NCBI GenBank assembly: GCA_964494475.1
Contig: CAZBRS010000021.1
Span: forward strand, 22,608 to 86,607
Length of the DNA: 64,000 bases
Direction: 5' to 3'
Source: CAZBRS01 sp964494475
GTDB lineage: Bacteria; Myxococcota_A; UBA9042; CAZBRS01
In this document: in pieces, positions 57,994 to 64,000 of the stretch
Position numbering within the stretch: the first letter of the stretch is position 1
Layout of the letters: each line of letters opens with the position of its first letter
Made by a program: the position numbers and the translations under genes
Notes under the pieces: generated by a model
Databases searched by the model: none
Seen by the model: only the letters and a program-made list of their open reading frames with translations
What the model was told of the DNA's origin: nothing

Positions 57994-59627
57994 GAGCCCT
58001 TCCTCCCCGGCAGCATGCGCGCCAGCCGTTGCAGATCGGAGCGCCTCACCTCGCCCGCGGCCAGCAGCAGCAGCGGGTAGCCGAGCCCGCCCACGGCCAC
58101 GGCCGCGAGCAACGCCGGCCGGCCGTGCAGGTCGAGCAGGACGTGCGCCAGCCCGACGGCACCGGCGGCCAGCGCGACGCGCGCGAACGTGGCCCAGGGC
58201 ACTACGGGCCCGAAGGCGTGGCGGAGCCAGCCGAGGGGCAGCACGGCCGCCAGCGCGGTGGTCCCTGCCAGCGCCGCGGCCGCCGCCACCAGGGCCTCGT
58301 CGAAGCCCGGCGCCAGCGCGACCGCCGCGCCCACCCCCAGCGCCGAGCCGGTCGCCGCGATCGCCCCCAGCACCAGCGACACTCCCGGTCGACCGGCGCC
58401 GGTGATGACCGTGCCGCCCACCACGTGCAGCGAGAAGAGCACGGTCGACGCCAGCAGCAGGCCCAGCGCAGGCGCCGCGGCCGCGTAGGCCTTTCCGAAG
58501 AGCAGCGCGAGCAGCGGCTCGCCGGCCAGGTAGAGCACCAGCGCGAACCACACGGTGAGGAGCAGCGTGAAGCGCAGGGTCTCGCGGATGTAGGTGCGCG
58601 TGCGCTCCTGGTCGGCCTCGAAGGTGGAGCGCGACACCAGGGGGAAGACCACGAAGGTGATCGACAGGATGAGCTGGTACGGGATGACCGCCACGTTCTT
58701 GGCCGCGCCGTACAGGCCCGCGAGCGCCGACGCGGCCTCGCGCGCGACGGCCGCTGCCTGGTCGCCGGCCGGGGCCACGCCCCCCAGCGCCGTGGTGGCG
58801 GCCGCCAGCAGGCTGGCGCGCGCCGCCGGGTCGTTGCCCGAGAGCACGGCCTCGAACGGGCCCGACGACAGGGCCTTCATGAGCACGGTGTCGAGCTGGA
58901 GCAGCGCGTTCACGGCCAGCGTGGTGAGCATGACCTGGCCGAGGAAGCCCGCCAGGCGCACGGGCTCCGCCGGGGTCGAACCGCTCGTCGCGTCGGGGCC
59001 GACGGGCGCGTCGCGGAGCACGCGGCGCACCACCAGCAGCGAGACCGCGAGCACCAGCACCGACGTGAGCGCGAAGCCCGCCAGCGCGCCGGCCACGGCG
59101 AAGCCCGCCAGCACCCCGCCCAGCATGAGCCCGGTCTTCAGGGTCGAGAACGTCACGTCGAGCGCGGCCTGCCACGCGAAGCGCTTCAGGCCGTTCACCA
59201 CGCCGACCTGCACCGCATAGAAGGCGTAGCAGGCGATGATCACGGCGCCGATGCGCAGGTAGGGGGCCAGGGCGACGTCTTGCAGCGCGAAGGCCGCGAT
59301 GGGCTCGGCGCCGGCCAGGAACAGGAGGGCGAGGCCCCCGCCGATCCAGGCCTGCAGGCGGTGGGCGGCCCGGCGCACGGCGCGCGCCGACTCTTCGCGC
59401 TCGGACACGCGCTTCGAGACCGCCTGGATGGTGCCGGCGATCAGCACCATGTTCACGATGGTCAGGAGGCCGTTCACCACCCGGAACTCGCCGAAGCGCG
59501 CCGCGTTGCCGAGCAGGCGCGGCAAGGCCAGGTTGACCACCGTGCCGGTGACCAGGAACCACAGCTTGGCGCCGGTGATGACCAGGAAGCCCCGGCCGAC
59601 GGTCTTCGCGGCGTCGGGGCCCGTCAT
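57990..59627 (-). CDS. Polysaccharide-export flippase-like membrane protein (MATE/MurJ/Wzx superfamily)
   Basis: 545 aa from ATG 59627 with about fourteen membrane helices. The N-terminus GRGFLVITGAKLWFLVTGTV, then LLGNAARFGEFRVVNGLLTI, matches the Wzx/oligosaccharide flippase type, and FPLVSRSTFEADQERTRTYI lies in the conserved cytoplasmic loop before the second half. Such proteins flip lipid-linked sugars or other polyprenyl-linked cargo across the inner membrane. Overlaps both neighbours by ATGA, an unusual union with a protease gene upstream. No glycosyltransferase is adjacent, so the cargo is unknown. Confidence 0.85.
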   Translation of the reverse strand: MTGPDAAKTVGRGFLVITGAKLWFLVTGTVVNLALPRLLGNAARFGEFRVVNGLLTIVNMVLIAGTIQAVSKRVSEREESARAVRRAAHRLQAWIGGGLALLFLAGAEPIAAFALQDVALAPYLRIGAVIIACYAFYAVQVGVVNGLKRFAWQAALDVTFSTLKTGLMLGGVLAGFAVAGALAGFALTSVLVLAVSLLVVRRVLRDAPVGPDATSGSTPAEPVRLAGFLGQVMLTTLAVNALLQLDTVLMKALSSGPFEAVLSGNDPAARASLLAAATTALGGVAPAGDQAAAVAREAASALAGLYGAAKNVAVIPYQLILSITFVVFPLVSRSTFEADQERTRTYIRETLRFTLLLTVWFALVLYLAGEPLLALLFGKAYAAAAPALGLLLASTVLFSLHVVGGTVITGAGRPGVSLVLGAIAATGSALGVGAAVALAPGFDEALVAAAAALAGTTALAAVLPLGWLRHAFGPVVPWATFARVALAAGAVGLAHVLLDLHGRPALLAAVAVGGLGYPLLLLAAGEVRRSDLQRLARMLPGRKGS

Positions 59628-61669
59628 TCCGCCACGCGCCGTCGTCGACCGGCCAGCAGGCCGAGGGTGACGAGCAGCAGCCAGGCGCTGTGGGGGGTTC
59701 CGCGTGGCTGGGCCGAGCACATGCCCGTGCCGTCGTTGCGGTCGACGCCCCCGCCCCCGGAGGTGTCGGCGCCGGGCTCTGAGGCGTCGGGGCCGCCCGA
59801 GGAGCCCGGGTCCTCGTTGGTCGCGTCCGGCTGCGTGCTGGTGTCGGGGTGCGGCGCGGCCGTGTCGTCGTTTGGGCCCGCCGTGTCGGGGTCGCCCGTG
59901 TCGTGGGCGCTCGTGTCCTGCGGGTCGACCACGTCGGGCTGGACGACGGGGTCCTTGGGGATGCACAGGCCGTGCTTGGGATCGGCGGCGATCTCGAGGC
60001 CGACGCAGGTCTCGTCGTAGTCGCAGCCCACGGCCGACGTGGTCTTGCAGTCGCGGTAGCAACGGAGGCCCTGGCCCGCGTCGGTGCAGGTGAGGTTCAC
60101 CTCGCAGGGGGCCGAGGCCGGGTGGCACGCCTGCAGCTCGGTGGCCCCGCCGTTCTTCGGCAGGCACTCGCCCTGCACCTTGTCGAGCCAGCTCATGTAG
60201 TACCACACGCAGGCCTGGCCTGCCGCGCAGCCCGCGTCGCCCACCGGGTCGCACTTCAGGGCGCAGTAGCCGGTGGGGCTCGCCGCGCTCGTGAATTTGC
60301 AGAACATGGTGTCGTCGCACTCGCCGTCCTTGGTGCAGTAGGAGCCCACGCTGCTCGGCTTGGCGCAGGTGCCGTTGGAGGCGCACGACGACTCGGGGCA
60401 CTGCGCGTCGGTGGTGCAGGTGCGGGAGCAGAAGTTGCCGCCGAAGGCGCCGGTGCAGTAGCCGGTGGCGCACTCGGTGGCGCACGAGCACGCGCCGCCG
60501 AAGGCCGTGGCGCCGTTCGGGATGCAGAGCTGCTGCTGGCAGCTCGCGTTCGCGGGGCACTGGGCTGCGGTCGTGCACTCCTTCACGCAGATGGCCGTGT
60601 TGGGGCACACCTGGGCGCACATGGTGGTCTGGCACTCGAGGTGGGTGGCGCAGGCGCCTCCGAAGGGCACCACGCCCGCCTGGATGCAGTAGCCCTGGCT
60701 GCCCTCGCCCAGGCACGAGAAGCCGGCGCCGCAGGTGTTGGCGCCGCTGGGGTTGCACTCCTTCGAGCAGTAGGCGTTGCCCGGCAGCGCGAGGCAGAAC
60801 CCCGACTGGCAGACCTCGCTGCCCCAGCAATAGTCGCCCAACTGGGCCTCACCGCCGCCCTGGTCGCAGCGCACCTGTTCGCTGACGCAGTTGTATTGGC
60901 CGTAGCCGGCCTGGGTGGCGCAGAACGTGTGCTCTGGGCATTGGCTGTTGGTCGTGCACGCCTGGCCGCAGTAGGTGTTGTCGTCGGGGTAGTTCAAGCA
61001 CTCGCCGCTGGCGCAGTGCGAGTCGGCGGAGCAGGCGTCGCAGACCTGGCCCTTGGTGAAGGCCGTGGTCGGGTACAGGTAGCAGGCGCCGTTCTGGTCG
61101 TCGGGCTCCAGCGTGCGCATGTCGGCGCCACCCGCCGAGAAGAACATGGTCGACGAGATGAGGAACGAGTGATCGAGGCCGATGGAGTGGCCGAGCTCGT
61201 GGGCGGCCACGCCCTGGATGTCCTGCGACGTCGCGTAGGGGCCGAGATCCTGGTCGGTCCACACGAGCTCGGCGTCGTTGAACACGACCTCGTTCTGCTG
61301 GATGTTGCCGTTGTTCGTGTAGTCGGTGGTCACGCTGTAGGCGGCGGCGCCGTCGACGCTCGGATCCCAGGAGCCGTTCTGGAAGCGCACCCAGATGCCC
61401 GTCGAGGGGGCGTAGTTCGAGGTGCCGGCGTAGGTGAAGGCGATGGTCGCGCACGGCACGTCCTGCCACGACTGGAAGGCGGCCTGGAGGGCGACGCGGG
61501 ATTTCTCGAAGCCCGTGTCGGCGCAGCCGCTGGAGTGCAGGTACCACGGCACGGGGACGTCGGCCGAGGCCCAGGTGATCTGCTGCCCGTAGTAGCCGTA
61601 TTTGAGCGTGTTGTAGGCCAGGGCGTCGGTCGTGAGCAGCAGGGCGGCCAGGAGGGCGAGGCGCTTCAT
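59624..61669 (-). CDS. Secreted matrixin-type metalloprotease with Cys-rich repeats and MYXO-CTERM tail
   Basis: 681 aa from ATG 61669. Signal peptide MKRLALLAALLLTTDALA, then a compact M10-like catalytic domain with the zinc motif H157-E-L-G-H161-S-I-G-L-D-H167 and a Met-turn near residue 175. From about residue 205 to 560 come more than ten Cys-rich modules (CSADSHCASGECLNYPDD, CSTTDAQC-like, CTKDGECDDTMFC). A Pro/Asp/Thr linker leads to GMCSAQPRG, a hydrophobic helix (AWLLLVTLGLLAG) and RRRR, the MYXO-CTERM pattern. No pro-domain with a Cys switch is evident. Probably a surface-anchored protease. ATGA-coupled to genes on both sides. Confidence 0.9.
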   Translation of the reverse strand: MKRLALLAALLLTTDALAYNTLKYGYYGQQITWASADVPVPWYLHSSGCADTGFEKSRVALQAAFQSWQDVPCATIAFTYAGTSNYAPSTGIWVRFQNGSWDPSVDGAAAYSVTTDYTNNGNIQQNEVVFNDAELVWTDQDLGPYATSQDIQGVAAHELGHSIGLDHSFLISSTMFFSAGGADMRTLEPDDQNGACYLYPTTAFTKGQVCDACSADSHCASGECLNYPDDNTYCGQACTTNSQCPEHTFCATQAGYGQYNCVSEQVRCDQGGGEAQLGDYCWGSEVCQSGFCLALPGNAYCSKECNPSGANTCGAGFSCLGEGSQGYCIQAGVVPFGGACATHLECQTTMCAQVCPNTAICVKECTTAAQCPANASCQQQLCIPNGATAFGGACSCATECATGYCTGAFGGNFCSRTCTTDAQCPESSCASNGTCAKPSSVGSYCTKDGECDDTMFCKFTSAASPTGYCALKCDPVGDAGCAAGQACVWYYMSWLDKVQGECLPKNGGATELQACHPASAPCEVNLTCTDAGQGLRCYRDCKTTSAVGCDYDETCVGLEIAADPKHGLCIPKDPVVQPDVVDPQDTSAHDTGDPDTAGPNDDTAAPHPDTSTQPDATNEDPGSSGGPDASEPGADTSGGGGVDRNDGTGMCSAQPRGTPHSAWLLLVTLGLLAGRRRRVAE

Positions 61670-62196
61670 CGCGTCACCTCCTTTCGGAGGAGGCGTACGC
61701 GGGCGATCAACTCGTCGAGCGTGGGGGCGTCGGGCAGGCCGTCCCTCGCGGAGGGGGCGTCGCGCGTGAGGCGCGGCGACCCTCCCGAGGGGTCGCGCAC
61801 CACGCTGAACTTGCCCTGGGTCATCCCGGCCACCGAGAACGCCGCGCCGTTCGGCACCAGGAAGAGGACCACCTCCTCGCCCTCGGTCAGGCGCACGTTG
61901 CCCGAGAGGTGCATGTGGGCGTCGCCCACCCGGCCGCCCAACGTGAGGACGTCGAGCACCTGGCCGCGCTCGGCCCCGTACACGGGTTCGGCCACTTCGA
62001 CCCGCCAGGTCGTGTGGATGCGGGAGTGATCGGCGTTCCAGCGGGCTTCGGAGCCACGCACCACGCCGCACACCACCGCCACCGAGCGGGTGACCAGATC
62101 GGCCAGGGTGAAGCGTTGCAGGACCAGGGCCGAGGCGGGCGCGGCCAAGCCGAGCGATCCGAGGATCAGCACCAGGGATAGAAGGCGGAGGCGCAT
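61666..62196 (-). CDS. Secreted protein of unknown function, companion of the matrixin
   Basis: 176 aa from ATG 62196. Signal peptide MRLRLLSLVLILGSLGLAAP. The mature part is beta-rich: TLADLVTRSVAVVCGVVRGS, IHTTWRVEVAEPVYG, HLSGNVRLTEGEEVVLFLVP, AGMTQGKFSVVRDPSGG, ending in a charged helix (TLDELIARVRLLRKEV). No family name assigned. Its stop overlaps the matrixin start (ATGA), so the two are made together; it could be an inhibitor, chaperone or cofactor of the protease. That role is inference from position. Confidence 0.78.
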   Translation of the reverse strand: MRLRLLSLVLILGSLGLAAPASALVLQRFTLADLVTRSVAVVCGVVRGSEARWNADHSRIHTTWRVEVAEPVYGAERGQVLDVLTLGGRVGDAHMHLSGNVRLTEGEEVVLFLVPNGAAFSVAGMTQGKFSVVRDPSGGSPRLTRDAPSARDGLPDAPTLDELIARVRLLRKEVTR

Positions 62197-62231
62197 CTCG
62201 AGACTCCAGAAGCGGACGAATCGACGGCGGT

Positions 62232-62260
62232 AGGATAGCCGTGCGGTCACCGGCTTGCAA
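62232..62260 (-). promoter_or_regulatory. Promoter of the matrixin/flippase operon
   Basis: Minus strand TTGCAA (62260-62255), 17-base spacer, TATCCT (62237-62232), start near 62225, leader about 29 bases. Confidence 0.6.
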
Positions 62261-62284
62261 CCGCGACGGGTTCCGGCCTAAGGT
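62255..62284 (+). promoter_or_regulatory. Promoter of the metallophosphoesterase gene, sharing its -35 with the divergent promoter
   Basis: TTGCAA (62255-62260), 18-base spacer, TAAGGT (62279-62284). TTGCAA is its own complement, so the same six bases serve as -35 for both directions. Confidence 0.45.
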
Positions 62285-62314
62285 CTCCGCCAGGGAACGG
62301 TCCTCGAGGCTTTC

Positions 62315-63940
62315 ATGTGCGTTCGTGGGGTCGTGGTCGTCCTGGCGCTCGCCCTCGTTCGTTCCGCCCTGGCCGCCAGCCTGGTGGTGGGGCCGTACCT
62401 GCAGGCGCCCAGGCCAGACGGCGTGGTGGTGGCGTGGGAGACCGATCAACCGAGCACCGGCGCCGTGCTGGTCCAGACCGAAGGCGCGGCGGTGCTGCGG
62501 ATCGACGCCTCCGGGCTGGCGACACGCCACGAGGTCTCGGTCGCCGGGCTGCCTCCTGCCTCGTTCCATCGCTACCGCGTGCTGGTCGACGAGCAGCCCC
62601 AGGGCGAACCGGGCGTGCTCGTCACGCTGCCTCTGGTGGGAGACCCGCTCACGTTCGCTGTCTTCGGCGACACGCGCTCCGACGCCGACGCCCACGCGGC
62701 CTGCATCGCGGCGCTCGGTCAGCACCCCATCGACTTCGCCGTGCACACCGGCGACCTGGTCGGGTCGGGCGAGATCGAGGCGGAGTGGACCGAGTTCTTT
62801 CGCCTCGAGGCGCCGCTGATCCGCGAGGTGCCGATCTTCCCGGTGGTCGGTAACCACGACGAGGACGGGGGCGAACTGACCGCGCCCTACCTGCGCCTGT
62901 TCGTGCCGCCACCCTCGGGCCGCGAGCACGAGGCGACCTATTCGTTCCGGGCGGGCAACGCACACTTCGTCGTGCTCGACTCGCAGACGTCCGTGCTGCC
63001 CGAGTTCATCTGCACCCAGGTGATCCTGTGGTGGGATGCCTGCCTCGACGAGGCGCAGCGCGCGTGGCTCGAGGCCGACCTGGCGGCGGCCGCCGCCGAT
63101 CCGACCGTCGAACACGTGTTCGTGTTCGCGCACGAGGGGCCGTACTCGTCGAAGCCGGGGCGCTCCGGGTGGGCCGAGCTGCGCTGGCTGCTGCCGTGGT
63201 TCGCGCAGAACAAGGTCAGCGCGATCTTCAGTGGTCACGATCACTTGTACGAACACGGCCGGAGCGTCAACGGCCTCGAGTACGTGGTGAGCGGCGGCGG
63301 GGGAGCCCCCCTGTACGAGTCTGTGCCCGAGGAGAGCATCGAGGAGCACCCGCGCGAAGTACTGCGTACGGAGGTCACCTACAACTTCCAGATCGTCGAG
63401 GTCGAGGGTGCCGACGTGCGCGTACGAACGTACGAGTGCGACGGCTCGCTGCTCGAGGCCTTCGAGCTTCGGGCCGCGGCTCCCTGCGCCGAGGCCGACG
63501 ATTGCGAGGGAGGGGCGGCCGGGACGTGCCCGGGCGACTGGGCCTGCGACCAGGGTCGCTGCCGGTGGGCCTGCGACGACGAGCCCGAGTGCGTGGCCGC
63601 GCCCATGTGCGCGCACCGCGAGCCCGGGCAGGGCCCCGGCCGCTGGGCCTGCGTCAAGGGGGCGTGCGCGTGGGAGCCCGGCGCGGCCGCGGAGGTCGAG
63701 CCGGCCGAGGCCGACGCCCGGAACCCCGAACCAGCCTCCGAGACGGCCGATCCGGGTCGGGAGGCTTCGAGCCCCGAGGCCTCGGCCGCCGAGATCGGCG
63801 AGCCCGCCCCCGAGCCCACGTCCGCCGGCGGCGGGTCGTGCGCGCTCTCGTCGTGGCGCGGTGCACAATCGCTGCTCCCGATGCTGCTGGGCGCCGCGTT
63901 GGTGCTCCTCCGCGTCCGTCGGTCCCGCTGCTCCCGATAA
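62315..63940 (+). CDS. Secreted purple-acid-phosphatase-like metallophosphoesterase with MYXO-CTERM-like tail
   Basis: 541 aa. Signal peptide MCVRGVVVVLALALVRSALA, an FN3-like domain (residues about 22-105), then a calcineurin-like phosphoesterase domain with all metal motifs: AVFGDTRSD, HTGDLVGSG, VVGNHDEDG, FAHEGPYS and IFSGHDHLYEHG. After about residue 370 a Cys-rich stretch (CEGGAAGTCPGDWACDQGRC) and a Glu/Ala/Pro linker lead to GSCALSSWRG, a hydrophobic helix (LLPMLLGAALVLL) and RVRRSRCSR. This is a looser MYXO-CTERM-like tail than those at 38429 and 59624. Likely hydrolyses phosphate esters outside the cell. Substrate unknown. Confidence 0.9.
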   Translation: MCVRGVVVVLALALVRSALAASLVVGPYLQAPRPDGVVVAWETDQPSTGAVLVQTEGAAVLRIDASGLATRHEVSVAGLPPASFHRYRVLVDEQPQGEPGVLVTLPLVGDPLTFAVFGDTRSDADAHAACIAALGQHPIDFAVHTGDLVGSGEIEAEWTEFFRLEAPLIREVPIFPVVGNHDEDGGELTAPYLRLFVPPPSGREHEATYSFRAGNAHFVVLDSQTSVLPEFICTQVILWWDACLDEAQRAWLEADLAAAAADPTVEHVFVFAHEGPYSSKPGRSGWAELRWLLPWFAQNKVSAIFSGHDHLYEHGRSVNGLEYVVSGGGGAPLYESVPEESIEEHPREVLRTEVTYNFQIVEVEGADVRVRTYECDGSLLEAFELRAAAPCAEADDCEGGAAGTCPGDWACDQGRCRWACDDEPECVAAPMCAHREPGQGPGRWACVKGACAWEPGAAAEVEPAEADARNPEPASETADPGREASSPEASAAEIGEPAPEPTSAGGGSCALSSWRGAQSLLPMLLGAALVLLRVRRSRCSR

Positions 63941-64000
63941 GTGGCAGTGACTGTCACAATTCCTCCGGTTCTGGTAGGCTGAGCCTGGGAGCCTGTGGCG
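63941..64000. other. Downstream end of the window
   Basis: No gene. It holds an 11-base inverted repeat GTGAC-T-GTCAC (63947-63957) just after the phosphoesterase stop. GGGAGCCTGT (63987-63996) resembles the end of the element at 45939-46043. The sequence is cut here, so neither can be resolved. Confidence 0.35.

Noticed and set aside
59624..63868. A 1414-codon frame on the minus strand containing the matrixin
   Set aside because: The matrixin has its own signal peptide at ATG 61669. Upstream codons are antisense to the phosphoesterase gene and overlap the companion gene out of frame.

Overview
The window is 64 kb of GC-rich bacterial chromosome, densely packed with genes on both strands and with no prophage, integron or CRISPR. 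Several features point to a myxobacterium-like member of the former Deltaproteobacteria (Myxococcota or a close relative). Two secreted proteins clearly end in a MYXO-CTERM-type tail (Cys, hydrophobic helix, Arg cluster) and a third does so more weakly. There are many cysteine-rich secreted proteins and lipoproteins with Asp/Cys repeat modules, FHA-domain proteins, a MopE-like Asp-rich motif, and sigma-54 promoters with an NtrC-type regulator. The species cannot be named from sequence alone.

Layout. 1-2979 (minus): a ribosomal block of tRNA-Gln, rplY, pth, rpsF, rpsR, rplI and the start of a PrmA-like gene. 3068-8014 (minus): two FHA proteins, one carrying a CpaF-like domain that has lost its ATPase motifs, then an HD phosphohydrolase and an orphan PAAR protein. 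8186-15868: an M29 aminopeptidase, a cell-wall amidase that is probably translated from a leaderless mRNA, a lipoprotein, a WG-repeat protein, dgt, and an M28/PDZ peptidase. 15969-21837 (plus): mgtE behind a long structured leader, a Sua5-type threonylcarbamoyl-AMP synthase, a GT-C-like membrane protein and a B12-binding radical SAM enzyme. 21862-25950 (minus): lnt, a YhaM-like nuclease and a TPR protein. tRNA-Glu follows at 26092.

26275-32731 (minus): a secreted protein of unknown function, a multi-domain thioredoxin/GILT-like lipoprotein, a sigma-70-family factor behind a consensus sigma-54 promoter, RNase Y and ZapA. 32869-40060 (plus): a large lipoprotein, trxB with a methyltransferase and an SDR, a Cys-rich lipoprotein, and a Cys-rich MYXO-CTERM protein that has its own consensus sigma-54 promoter and an enhancer-like inverted repeat. 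40136-45863 (minus): an MFS exporter, then an operon of an NtrC-type regulator, a DUF2520-like protein, dus, fis and prmC with overlapping stops and starts.

46114-55304: a TPR protein, a eukaryotic-type hexokinase, an orphan contractile-injection/phage-tail tube protein, a large lipoprotein, pirin, a lipoprotein plus outer-membrane-like pair, and rpoH. 55375-62196 (minus): tyrS, a radical SAM/SPASM protein, a small lipoprotein, a MATE/Wzx-type flippase, a matrixin metalloprotease with MYXO-CTERM tail and a secreted companion. Four of these (57568-62196) are joined by ATGA overlaps. The window ends with a secreted metallophosphoesterase.

The most unusual items are the FHA plus pseudo-CpaF protein, the two consensus sigma-54 promoters (one driving another sigma factor), the mgtE leader with a possible Asp-Pro leader peptide, the orphan tail-tube gene, and the matrixin/flippase/radical SAM operon. 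All of this comes from reading the sequence; no database search was run.
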